Assembly (NCBI RefSeq): GCF_019510245.1 | Contig: NZ_JAEKKT010000148.1 | Coordinates: 1 to 57,184, forward strand | DNA: 57,184 nucleotides | Reading direction: 5' to 3' | Source: Streptomyces sp. | GTDB lineage: Bacteria; Actinomycetota; Actinomycetes; Streptomycetales; Streptomycetaceae | In this document: positions 8,152-17,407 of the stretch, piece by piece | How positions within the stretch are numbered: the first letter of the stretch is position 1 | Layout of the letters: each line of letters begins with the position of its first letter | Translations under genes and position numbers: made by a program | Notes under the pieces: model-generated | What the model was told of the DNA's origin: nothing | Database searches by the model: none | The model's input: only the letters and a program-made list of their open reading frames with translations

Positions 8152-8598
8152 ATGGACTGGAACCACTACCGTTTCCGCAGCCTGTGGTCCCTCCCGGTAC
8201 CGCTCACCACCGTGTACGAGGCGCTGCGGGAGGTGGAGGAGTACCCGCGGTGGTGGCCCCAGGTGCGCGCGGTGAGGCGGCTGGACGACACCGCCGCCGT
8301 CCTCACCGTCCGCTCGTTCCTCCCGTACGACCTCACGTTCACCGCACGCGAGGCGCGGCGCGACCCGGAGGCCGGCGTGCTGGAGATCTCGATGACCGGT
8401 GACATCGAGGGCTGGGCGCGCTGGATGATCACGGCCGACGGTACCGGCAGCCTCGCCCGCTACGACCAGGTGGTCGACGTCCACAAGCCGCTGCTGCGGC
8501 GACTCGCCCTGCTGGGGCGGCCGTTCTTCCGGCTCAACCACCGGATGATGATGAGCTCCGGACGGCGCGGACTGCTCGGGCACCTCCAAGCGGTTTGA
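8152..8598 (+). CDS. SRPBCC (START/polyketide-cyclase fold) family protein
   Basis: A 148-residue single-domain protein with the helix-grip fold pattern: YRFRSLWSLPVPLTTVYEAL at the start, EVEEYPRWWPQVRAVRRLD for the first helix turn, and a C-terminal helix LGRPFFRLNHRMMMSSGRRG. Such proteins bind hydrophobic ligands; no catalytic residue can be assigned. The ATG at 8152 starts right at the domain; an in-frame ATG at 8107 would add 15 residues and neither has a good ribosome site. It lies between the pectin operon and the second tRNA-Val, and the tRNA promoter overlaps its stop codon. Confidence 0.78.
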   Translation: MDWNHYRFRSLWSLPVPLTTVYEALREVEEYPRWWPQVRAVRRLDDTAAVLTVRSFLPYDLTFTAREARRDPEAGVLEISMTGDIEGWARWMITADGTGSLARYDQVVDVHKPLLRRLALLGRPFFRLNHRMMMSSGRRGLLGHLQAV

Positions 8599-8624
8599 AC
8601 GACACCCGCCGGTACCTGTATCGT
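8595..8624 (+). promoter_or_regulatory. Promoter of tRNA-Val copy 2
   Basis: TTGAAC (8595-8600), 18 bases, TATCGT (8619-8624), giving a start about 8 bases before the mature tRNA. The -35 overlaps the stop codon of the upstream gene. The first tRNA copy has a different, weaker-looking upstream region, so the duplication did not include the promoter. Confidence 0.55.
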
Positions 8625-8634
8625 TCACTGCGTT

Positions 8635-8711
8635 CCCGGGCGATTAGCTCAGTGGGAGAGCGCTTCGTTCACACCGAAGAGGTCACTGGTTCGAACCCAG
8701 TATCGCCCACC
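8635..8711 (+). repeat. 77-bp direct repeat, copy 2 (tRNA-Val and flanks)
   Basis: Perfect match to 763-839. Together the copies enclose about 7.8 kb containing the sugar operon and the SRPBCC gene. Confidence 0.9.
8638..8709 (+). tRNA. tRNA-Val (anticodon CAC), copy 2
   Basis: Same 72-base cloverleaf as the copy at 766-837 with anticodon CAC and discriminator A; CCA is not encoded as such, although ACCACC follows. Preceded by a recognisable promoter and followed by an intrinsic terminator at 8720-8750. Confidence 0.97.
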
Positions 8712-8719
8712 ACCGGGAA

Positions 8720-8750
8720 GGCCGGTCCGCCCCTGCGGACCGGCCTTTTT
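8720..8750 (+). terminator. Intrinsic terminator after tRNA-Val copy 2
   Basis: GGCCGGTCCGC-CCCT-GCGGACCGGCC followed by TTTTT: an 11-bp perfect stem with a true U-tract, unusual for this GC-rich genome. Confidence 0.92.
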
Positions 8751-8765
8751 GCTGCTCGGCCAGCC

Positions 8766-9178
8766 GACTCTCGCAGCCCGGCGCAGTGACTCCGGTGAGC
8801 CGAAGCCGGTGCGCCGGGCCACCGTGGCCATGGGGTCGTCGCTGCCTTCATCGCCTGGGCGGCTTCCATGCGGATCCGCTCGACATAGCGGGCCGGGGTC
8901 GTCCGCATCTCGTCGCGGAACAGCCGCGTCATGTGACGGGGGCTCACACCCGCCCGGCGCGCCATGGCGGCCAGGGTGTGGGGGGCGGACGGTCCTCGGC
9001 GACCGCGTCCAGGACCCGGCGCAGCATCTCCTGCCTCGCGTGCGGGGGTGTGCGTGCGGACACTCGGCTGCGACTGGCCGCCCGGTCGGCATGAACACGA
9101 CCATGTCCTTGGCCGTGGCGCGGGCGGCATCGGCACCGAGGTGCTCCTCGACCAGAGGGCGAGTCAAACTTCCCGCCG
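8766..9178 (-). pseudogene. Remnant of GlxA-type AraC-family regulator
   Basis: Reading leftward from about 9178, pieces of one protein appear in different minus frames: first LVEEHLGADAARATAKDMVV (the helix before the HTH region in GlxA-type proteins), then a frameshift to RPGGQSQPSVRT, then LAAMARRAGVSPRHMTRLFR and RTTPARYVERIRMEAAQA (the first AraC helix-turn-helix), then another shift to MATVARRTGFGSPESLRRA (second HTH). No frame reads through and the N-terminal DJ-1/PfpI domain is absent; its place is taken by the upstream part of the transporter gene. At least two frameshifts plus a 5' deletion make this a non-functional remnant. The residues seen are strongly characteristic of the family. 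Confidence 0.85.
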
Positions 9179-9345
9179 TGGCGGCCGCTCCATGTCCTGG
9201 TGTGAGGGCGTCCTGGCGCGTGCTGCTCTGGGGCGGGATCTCCGTCGCGCCATACGTTCGAAGGCGTCGGCCGCCCGACGGCCCCGGCCGCGGTCGGACC
9301 GGCGCCCGAGAAGATCCGGCACAAGAAGAGAAGGCCCTGCACGTC

Positions 9346-10512
9346 GTGGCACCCCACACCAGCACCACCCAGGCGGTCCCGCCCCAGGGCGGCCCGGATC
9401 CGAGCAGTTCCGGACGAGCCCGGGCCCGGCCGGCCGGGGCGGACGGCACAGGGCGACGGCCGCTCGGGCCCGGCTGGTTCGCGGCCGTCATGGGCACCGG
9501 GATCGTCGCCGTCGCGGCCGCCACCCTGCCGCGCACCCTTCCCGGGCTCCGCCCGGCCGCCACGGTGGTCTGGGCGGCGGCCGGACTGCTGCTGATCGTG
9601 CTGGCCGTGCGGTATCTCGGGCAGCGCAGGCTCCGGGTACACGCCGGTGATCCGCTGCTTGCGCAGTTCCTCGGGGCGCCACCGATGGCGCTGCTCACCG
9701 TGGGCGCCGGGACGCTGCTGCTCGGCCCGCGGCTGCTGGGGGAGCGGGTGGCGCTGGACGTGGACCGGGTGCTGTGGTCGGCCGGTACGGTGCTCGGCCT
9801 CGCCAGCGCCTGCGCGGTGCCCTGCCTGATGGTCACGCGGCACCGGTTCACGCCGGACGCGGCGTCCGGCGGCTGGCTGCTGCCGGTGGTGCCGCCGATC
9901 GTCTCCGCCGCGACGGGTGCCCTGCTCGTCCCGCGGACGCCGGCCGGGCAGCCGCGGCTCGCCCTGCTGCTGGGCTGCTACGCGATGCTCGGGCTCGGGC
10001 TGGTGGCGGTCCTGCTGGTACTGGCCATGGTGTACAGCCGTCTGGTGCACCACGAGGCGCCCAGCGGTGCGGCGGTGCCCACCGTGTGGATCGGAGTGGG
10101 GGCACTGGACCAGGCGGTGACGGCGCTGGGCGCCCTCGCCAAGGCCGCGCCGAGCACACTGCCCGCCCCCTACGCGCGCGGCAGCGCGGTCGCGGCGCTC
10201 CTCGGCGGACTCGGGATATGGGGCTTCGCCCTGCTGTGGCTGGTGCTCGCCCTGACGCTGACCGTGCGAGAGGTCCGCAGAGGGCTGCCCTTCGCACCCA
10301 CCTGGTGGTCCTTCATCTTCCCCCTGGGCGCCTGCGTCACCGGCACCAGCGCCATCGCCGCGCGGACCGGCTCGGAGCCGTTCGTCTGGAGCGCCGTCGC
10401 CCTGTACGTGCTGCTGGTCGCCGCCTGGGTGGTGGTCGGCTGGCACTCCCTGCGGCACGCCGCCGGACTGCGGCGCCGGGCCGGTGGGCCGCCCGCGCAC
10501 AAGGCTTCCTGA
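9346..10512 (+). CDS. TehA/TDT-family transporter (C4-dicarboxylate/malate or sulfite exporter type)
   Basis: A 388-residue integral membrane protein with about ten hydrophobic segments. The start of the first span (LGPGWFAAVMGTGIVAVAA, around residue 42) carries the GW-x-MGTGI motif of the tellurite-resistance/dicarboxylate transporter family, and WWSFIFPLGACVTGTSAIAA near residue 320 matches the conserved WWSFTFP-G segment. The open frame extends upstream to 8749, but that part overlaps the AraC remnant; the GTG at 9346 with AGAAGAGAAGG upstream is the best start. Substrate cannot be told from sequence. It is the only intact gene between the two pseudogenes. Confidence 0.82.
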   Translation: MAPHTSTTQAVPPQGGPDPSSSGRARARPAGADGTGRRPLGPGWFAAVMGTGIVAVAAATLPRTLPGLRPAATVVWAAAGLLLIVLAVRYLGQRRLRVHAGDPLLAQFLGAPPMALLTVGAGTLLLGPRLLGERVALDVDRVLWSAGTVLGLASACAVPCLMVTRHRFTPDAASGGWLLPVVPPIVSAATGALLVPRTPAGQPRLALLLGCYAMLGLGLVAVLLVLAMVYSRLVHHEAPSGAAVPTVWIGVGALDQAVTALGALAKAAPSTLPAPYARGSAVAALLGGLGIWGFALLWLVLALTLTVREVRRGLPFAPTWWSFIFPLGACVTGTSAIAARTGSEPFVWSAVALYVLLVAAWVVVGWHSLRHAAGLRRRAGGPPAHKAS

Positions 10513-10586
10513 CCAGGGCCGCGCCTCCGGGGGCGCCCGGTTCGGCGAGGTGGCGGCGACGGAACCCGCCGAACCGGTGCAAGCGG

Positions 10587-10972
10587 TCACCCGGAGGCCG
10601 CCGCCACGAGATCCTGGCAGACCTCGCCCGAGCACAGCAGTACGCGCACGACCCGGGCGGGGTCCACCGTGTCGTCCGGCAGCACCGCGCGGAAGCGGCC
10701 CTGAGTGAACTCCGCGAGCGGGGAGGCGGCCGCCGCCTTCGACCGCAGCATCGACTTCTCAGGACGCGTGGGTGCACGGTGCAGCCCGGCGGCAGGTCCC
10801 GGCCCTCCGGGACGGCCGCGGCCGGCGGGGCCGCGAAGAAGACCCGCCACGTCTGGTCGACCGAGTCCGGGTCGTGCAGGTAGCGCTGCCGCTGTTCGTC
10901 CACGACCCGTTGGTTGAGTCCGAAATCCAGCCCGTGCACCGCGGCTGGAGCGGTTTCTGATGGCGACGTCAT
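10587..10972 (-). pseudogene. Deletion-fused remnant of 2-oxoglutarate dehydrogenase E1 / Kgd
   Basis: From an ATG at 10972 the first ~50 codons encode LNQRVVDEQRQRYLHDPDSV and DQTWRVFFA, the N-terminal E2-like start of actinobacterial multifunctional Kgd proteins. At about 10770 the reading frame changes and the sequence continues as PEKSMLRSKAAAAS, EFTQGRFRAVLPDDTVDPAR and VVRVLLCSGEVCQDL, which belongs near the C-terminus of the same ~1250-residue enzyme, ending at a stop at 10587-10589, short of the usual end. More than 1000 codons are missing between. A normal Kgd must be encoded elsewhere, since this enzyme completes the TCA cycle. The identification rests on recognised family sequence at both ends. 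Confidence 0.82.
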
Positions 10973-11149
10973 GGCGCGGAACGCCTTCTTCCCTGTGAGC
11001 AGTCGTCGGATCCCGGCGCGGCCCGGCGGCCGTCCGGCCGTGTCGGGCTGTCGACGCTAGAGCGCGGGAAGCGCGGAGACGGACGGCCCCGCAGGTCGCA
11101 TTTGCCTCACATCGGGACATCGGGCGACGTGCTGCGCCTGGTGGCGTCG

Positions 11150-11179
11150 GGGTGGGGCGCCGGCGGCGGCGCCCCACCC
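11150..11179 (-). terminator. Terminator of the DEDDh exonuclease gene
   Basis: A 12-bp perfect stem (GGGTGGGGCGCC/GGCGCCCCACCC) with a 6-base loop, one base downstream of the leftward-reading exonuclease stop. No other feature is seen between it and the Kgd remnant. Confidence 0.8.
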
Positions 11180-11180
11180 G

Positions 11181-11906
11181 TCACGCCGCCGTCGGCAGGT
11201 CCGGCCGCAGCGGCCAGTACGTGTTCACCGTCTCCGGCGTGCCGCTGCGGGTGAACCACGCCTGCAGGCCCCGCGCCTGCGCCGCGTGCCAGGTCGTCTG
11301 CAGGGTGTGCAGCTCGGCCGGGGTCAGGCGCTCCAGGCGGGCCGCGAAACGGCGGCCCAGCGCCCGTACGAGCTCCAGGGACGCGAGAGCGTCCGCGCCC
11401 GCGTCGTGCGCGCCCTCGAGGGTGACCTCGTAGTGCGTGCACAGGTCGGTCAGCGTCCTGCGGCCCTTGCGATAGCGGTCCAGATGCTTGTCCAGGACCC
11501 GGGGGTCGAGGACGAGCAGGGGGCTCGCCTCGAACCAGCGGTCCAGTGCGGACGCCCGGTGCCGGCGCAACTCCCGGTCCAGAAGCGTCAGATCGAACGG
11601 CGCGTTCATCACCACCAGCGGGCGGTGCATCGCCGCGTGCTCGGCCAGTTCCTCGGCTATCTCATGCATCACCGGCGCCGGCCAACGGCCGTTGCGCTGG
11701 AGGTGTTCGTCCGTCAGCCCGTGCACCGCCGTCGCCGCCTCCGGCACCGGCACACCCGGGTTGACCAGCCAGCGGGTCACCCGGGGGCGGGTGCCCGGGG
11801 CGTCCTGGACGACGACCGCGGCGGACACGATGCGGTCGGTCTCCACGTCCACGCCCGTGGTCTCCGTGTCGAAGGCCGCCAAGGGCCCCTCGTACCAGCA
11901 CGTCAT
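11181..11906 (-). CDS. DEDDh 3'-5' exonuclease (DnaQ/epsilon-like)
   Basis: A 241-residue protein whose first ~180 residues are an RNase T/DNA pol III epsilon exonuclease domain: ExoI DTETTG (residues 14-19), ExoII NAPFDLTLLDRE with its Asp, and ExoIII HDAGADA with the catalytic His and Asp. The metal-binding acidic residues are all present, so it should be an active Mg-dependent exonuclease. The C-terminal ~60 residues (HAAQARGLQAWFTRSGTPET) are typical of the actinobacterial version and not catalytic. It is transcribed away from the DUF4365 pair at 12076. Not the replicative epsilon subunit, because it lacks a recognisable clamp or polymerase-binding extension; a repair or RNA role is possible. 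Confidence 0.9.
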   Translation of the reverse strand: MTCWYEGPLAAFDTETTGVDVETDRIVSAAVVVQDAPGTRPRVTRWLVNPGVPVPEAATAVHGLTDEHLQRNGRWPAPVMHEIAEELAEHAAMHRPLVVMNAPFDLTLLDRELRRHRASALDRWFEASPLLVLDPRVLDKHLDRYRKGRRTLTDLCTHYEVTLEGAHDAGADALASLELVRALGRRFAARLERLTPAELHTLQTTWHAAQARGLQAWFTRSGTPETVNTYWPLRPDLPTAA

Positions 11907-12075
11907 GCCAATACAACTCCTCGTTCACCCACGGCAGGTGACGTTCCGTCTTCTGCCCCTTTGGTGATACCCGGGCCGTTTGCGACGTACGCCGGAAGGA
12001 CACAACAGGAGTGCGGGTCTTTGCAGTTCAGGGGCCCGCCACGGGGAAACTCTTTGGCTGGGAAGGCTGTTGGTC

Positions 12076-12699
12076 ATGGCGATAGCGCAGCCCGAACGGG
12101 GCGGGCTGCTGCCCGAACGTACGGGCCCCCATCGCGGCACACTCGCGACCACCGCCTGCATGGAGACACTGCAGGTGGGCTATCTGCATGCCGTCGCGGC
12201 GGCGGCCGGCTGCTCGCTGTCGCAGCCCTTCCCGGACAACGGCATCGACTGGCACGTCAGCCACGGTTCGCCGGGTCACACCGTCGACGACGAGGTGACG
12301 ATAAAGGTGCAGCTCAAGTGCACGTACCAGCTCGCACCCAACCCGCCCACCCGTCTCCCACCACCACCCTCAACGGAGAGGGCTGCGCCCCCGCCCCCCC
12401 GATTGGGACGTTTCTTCTCCTTCACGCTGGACAACGACCACCTGCGCAAGCTCGCCCGCACACCGGTGTCGGTGCACAAGATCCTCGTGGTGATGCTGGT
12501 ACCGCGCTCCCAGGACGACTGGCTGCGCGCCAGCCACGACCGGCTCGATCTGCGCCACTGCTGCTACTGGGTCAACCTGGCAGGGCACCCGATCACCGGC
12601 CGGCACCGGACCACCGTGCGGGTTCCGACCTCGCGCATCTTCGACGACCGGGCGCTCTGCGAGATCATGACGCGGGTCGGGACGGGAGGCAGACCATGA
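12076..12699 (+). CDS. DUF4365 domain protein, putative PD-(D/E)XK-like nuclease
   Basis: A 207-residue protein matching DUF4365: NGIDWHVSH (Asp in the conserved G-x-D) followed by VTIKVQLKCTYQL with the Q-x-K strand, an arrangement that looks like a PD-(D/E)XK nuclease core with Q in place of E. Then SFTLDNDHLRKLA and ILVVMLVPRSQDDWLRAS. A proline-rich insert of about 25 residues (PPPPSTERAAPPPP) sits between the core and the next helix. ATG at 12076 has GGAAGG at 12061; the next gene overlaps the stop (ATGA), so both are co-expressed. Enzymatic activity is inference; the domain's function is uncharacterised. Confidence 0.78.
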   Translation: MAIAQPERGGLLPERTGPHRGTLATTACMETLQVGYLHAVAAAAGCSLSQPFPDNGIDWHVSHGSPGHTVDDEVTIKVQLKCTYQLAPNPPTRLPPPPSTERAAPPPPRLGRFFSFTLDNDHLRKLARTPVSVHKILVVMLVPRSQDDWLRASHDRLDLRHCCYWVNLAGHPITGRHRTTVRVPTSRIFDDRALCEIMTRVGTGGRP

Positions 12700-13931
12700 G
12701 GCACCGTCCGTACGAGGAGCAGCTGCGGGAGGTCCGGCCGCACCCCGACGATCTCCACGGGCCCCACTGGAGCAGTCCCCCCGAGCCCGCCGAGGTCGAC
12801 CCGGCCGTGCTCGGCGCCCTGCTGCGCCGGCACGGCTGGCAGCGGCGCGGGGGAGCCCCCGGGCGCTACGGCCGCTGGACCCCACCCGGGCCGGGCAGCA
12901 CCGGCACCAGCCTGCTGGTACCCGAGAGCCGCGCCTTCCCGGACAGTGACGACCTGCTCGGGGAGGCGCTCACGGCTCTCGTGCGCAGCGGTACGCCTGC
13001 CGCGCGCGAGGTGCTGGTCGGGCTCGCCGTGCCCAGTGACGAGATCCGCTGGTGGCGGGACGTGCCCGGCGGGCCGGTGGACGCCGCGTCCTGGACCGTC
13101 GAGGAGCAGCTGCGCACCGCCGCCCGGCAGACCCTGCTGGCCGGCGCGCTCGCCACCCGCGCGCGTGCCGGCTACTACGGCGCCCGGCACAAGCGCGCGG
13201 CCGCCGCCATGCTGGAATCCGTCCTCGTGGGCTCGGCGGACGGCGGCCGCGGCCTGGCCGCGTTCGTGCCCGTCGGCACCGGACGGCCCCTCGCCGTACG
13301 CCTCCACCAGGCCCTGTACGCCGCCCGCGAGGCGATCGACTACCAGCGGGCCACCGGGGGCATGGACGCCTTCGACGGAGCCGTCGAGGCGGGCGTGAGC
13401 AGGGAGCTGACCGATGCCCTCGTCACGCTCGTACGCGGCGCGGAGGGCGCCCGCGTCTCCGTGGAGTGGGCGCCGGGCGCCGGCGTCCCCGACGACTGCG
13501 CGGCCAACCCCGAGCCCATCGAGTTCTCGCCCGGCGACCTGCCCGTGCTGCGCGAGGCCGGCGCCCGCTATCTGCGCGACGAACCCTCGGTCGCGGTCCG
13601 GGTCACCGGCACCGTCGTCCGCATGCGCCGCTCCGAGCCGCGCGGCGAGGGCGCGGTACGGCTCCGGGTGATCGCCGGGGCCGAGGTGCCCTACGTCCGC
13701 GTCACCCTCGACGAGGAGGACTACCGGATCGCCGGCCAGGCGCACCTCGTGGGGCTCCCGGTGCGGGTGCACGGGCGGCTGGAGAGCCGGGGCGGCTTCC
13801 GGCGGCTGTCCGGCGCCTTCGGGGTCGTGCCGGTCCAGGTGGACGAGGCCGAACGCGACCGGCTGGTGAAGTCGCTCCAGGAGAACCTCGACTTCTTCGA
13901 GGAGGCGTGCACCGGGGACGACTGCGACTGA
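12696..13931 (+). CDS. Hypothetical protein coupled to DUF4365 gene
   Basis: A 411-residue protein I cannot place in a named family. The N-terminal ~60 residues are charged and look like a short adapter (RHGWQRRGGAPGRYGRWTPP). The middle is mainly helical (EEQLRTAARQTLLAGALATR, RLHQALYAAREAIDYQRATG). Residues about 295-395 alternate strands and short turns (VAVRVTGTVVRMRRSEPRG, VTLDEEDYRIAGQAHL, GLPVRVHGRLESRGGF), resembling an OB-like barrel. It ends acidic. There are no membrane segments and no signal peptide. The ATG overlaps the DUF4365 stop, so it is translated together with it. It precedes thrS by 110 bases, but the good thrS ribosome site suggests separate expression. Confidence 0.85.
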   Translation: MRHRPYEEQLREVRPHPDDLHGPHWSSPPEPAEVDPAVLGALLRRHGWQRRGGAPGRYGRWTPPGPGSTGTSLLVPESRAFPDSDDLLGEALTALVRSGTPAAREVLVGLAVPSDEIRWWRDVPGGPVDAASWTVEEQLRTAARQTLLAGALATRARAGYYGARHKRAAAAMLESVLVGSADGGRGLAAFVPVGTGRPLAVRLHQALYAAREAIDYQRATGGMDAFDGAVEAGVSRELTDALVTLVRGAEGARVSVEWAPGAGVPDDCAANPEPIEFSPGDLPVLREAGARYLRDEPSVAVRVTGTVVRMRRSEPRGEGAVRLRVIAGAEVPYVRVTLDEEDYRIAGQAHLVGLPVRVHGRLESRGGFRRLSGAFGVVPVQVDEAERDRLVKSLQENLDFFEEACTGDDCD

Positions 13932-14041
13932 CCGGAGACTGTCGGTAACCGTTTCGCGGACGGAGGGTCGGGGTCGGTACGATCCCCTATTGCGCGCGCT
14001 CCTGGTATGGCGCCGCATCCACCTTCAGTCAGGAGAGACCG

Positions 14042-16018
<1,977 letters not shown>

Positions 16019-16032
16019 TCCGCCTCACCTCG

Positions 16033-16061
16033 GGCCCCCGGAGATCAGTTCTCCGGGGGCC
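16033..16061. terminator. Bidirectional terminator between thrS and the channel gene
   Basis: GGCCCCCGGAGA/TCTCCGGGGGCC, a 12-bp perfect stem with a 5-base loop followed by TTCTCT. The stop codon of the leftward potassium channel gene lies in its loop. Confidence 0.9.
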
Positions 16062-16704
16062 TTCTCTCGTCCTCGCTCCTCGAGAACCGCTGCAGCATCC
16101 AGGACGAGAAGGACCCTGTGACCGTGCCCAGCAACGCCAGACCGCAGGCCATCAGCCCCGCGGCGATGAACCGGCCCAGGGTGGTCACCGGGACGTAGTC
16201 GCCGTAACCGACCGTGGAGAGGGTCGAGCAGGTCCACCAGAGGGAGTCGCCGAAGGTGCGGATACTGGCGTTCGGGGCCGAGCGTTCGACCTGGTAGACG
16301 GCGAGGGCGCCGGAGAACCCCAGCAGTGAGATCGACAGCGTCGAGTAGAGCGCCACGCGCGCGTGCAGCGGGAGCCGGGGTTCCCCGCGCCGGCGCTGGA
16401 TCGACTCGTAGGTCCGCACGACCCGCAGCGGCCGCAGCAGGGGCAGCACCAGGACGAGCGTGTCCAGCCAGTGCCGCCGTACGAACCCCCGCCCCTCGCC
16501 GCTCAGCCGCCAGCGCACCGCGTAGTCGACGGCGAACATCGCCCAGGCCGTGTACATCAGCGACAGGAAGAGGGCGTGCGCGGCCGCCGGCAGGCCCGGC
16601 TCCAGCACATGCACCGCGTACGAGCCGAGGAAGACCAGCGACGCGACGCCGAGCGGCAGGTCGGTCCTGCGGTCCCAGCGGTTCAGCCGGCTGTCGTCGT
16701 GCAT
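16045..16704 (-). CDS. Potassium channel family protein (VIC-like)
   Basis: A ~219-residue membrane protein with about five hydrophobic segments plus a pore loop. The selectivity filter STVGYGDYVPVT is intact and is preceded by the pore helix FGDSLWWTCSTL. A basic segment RPLRVVRTYESIQRRRGEPR follows the fourth hydrophobic stretch and resembles a reduced S4-S5 region. There is no cytoplasmic RCK/TrkA domain, so it is likely a simple K+ channel. The start is uncertain: the ATG at 16704 has GGAGGG almost touching it, and an in-frame ATG at 16785 would extend into the start of the divergent HIT gene. Confidence 0.85.
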   Translation of the reverse strand: MHDDSRLNRWDRRTDLPLGVASLVFLGSYAVHVLEPGLPAAAHALFLSLMYTAWAMFAVDYAVRWRLSGEGRGFVRRHWLDTLVLVLPLLRPLRVVRTYESIQRRRGEPRLPLHARVALYSTLSISLLGFSGALAVYQVERSAPNASIRTFGDSLWWTCSTLSTVGYGDYVPVTTLGRFIAAGLMACGLALLGTVTGSFSSWMLQRFSRSEDERRPPEN

Positions 16705-16783
16705 CCCTCCAGCTTCGCCGCCGGGGGCTTTCCTCCTGCCCCGGCGACACGCCGCGAACGGGCGAAGCCATATGCTGCGTAGC

Positions 16784-17335
16784 ATGACGAGTGAGCCGGA
16801 GCAGCAGATCGGAGTGGGGACGCAGGACGCGTTCCAGCGCCTGTGGACGCCCCACCGGATGGCCTACATCCAGGGCGAGAACAAGCCGACCGGTCCTGGG
16901 GCCGATGACGGCTGCCCCTTCTGCTCCATCCCGGCCAAGTCCGACGAGGACGGGCTGATCGTCCGGCGCGGTGAGCACGTCTACGCGGTGCTCAACCTCT
17001 ACCCGTACAACGGCGGTCACCTGATGACGGTCCCGTACCGCCATGTCGCCGACTACACGGACCTGACCGGCCCGGAGACGGTCGAACTGGCCGAGCTGAC
17101 CAAGCAGGCGATGACCGCGCTGCGCACGGCGTCCGGCGCCCACGGCTTCAACATCGGCATGAACCAGGGCACGGTGGCGGGCGCAGGCATCGCGGCCCAC
17201 CTGCACCAGCACATCGTCCCGCGCTGGGGCGGCGACACGAACTTCATGCCGGTGGTGGGCCACACGCGGGTGCTGCCGCAGCTGCTGGCGGACACCCGGA
17301 AGATGCTGGCCGAGGCCTGGCCGTCGGCACACTGA
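16784..17335 (+). CDS. HIT-family nucleotide hydrolase/phosphorylase
   Basis: A 183-residue histidine-triad protein with HLHQHIVPRW (H-x-H-x-H active site), a zinc-type Cys pair CPFC near residue 45, and NIGMNQGTVAGAGIAAHLHQ upstream of the triad. The mycobacterial orthologue beside pgsA acts on diadenosine polyphosphates (AP4A phosphorylase type); that activity is likely here. The ATG at 16784 has no ribosome site but lies seven bases after TATGCT, suggesting a leaderless mRNA; an in-frame ATG at 16772 is the alternative. Divergent from the potassium channel. Confidence 0.92.
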   Translation: MTSEPEQQIGVGTQDAFQRLWTPHRMAYIQGENKPTGPGADDGCPFCSIPAKSDEDGLIVRRGEHVYAVLNLYPYNGGHLMTVPYRHVADYTDLTGPETVELAELTKQAMTALRTASGAHGFNIGMNQGTVAGAGIAAHLHQHIVPRWGGDTNFMPVVGHTRVLPQLLADTRKMLAEAWPSAH

Positions 17336-17407
17336 GCAGCCCGTCCGGGGGGTGCCCCCTCTGGTGGAGATCGAGGGCGCGGCCGTTCAGGCCGGACCGC
17401 CGGAGGC

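Noticed and set aside
8749..9345. Upstream extension of the TehA-type transporter
   Set aside because: The frame is open but overlaps the AraC remnant, has no family similarity, and a ribosome site supports GTG at 9346.
8710..11149. Insertion sequence causing the decay between the tRNA and the exonuclease
   Set aside because: No transposase frame and no terminal inverted repeats were seen; the damage looks like plain deletions and frameshifts.
13932..14041. T-box leader upstream of thrS
   Set aside because: No specifier-loop or antiterminator pattern; the region is too short. The same holds for hisS and alaS.
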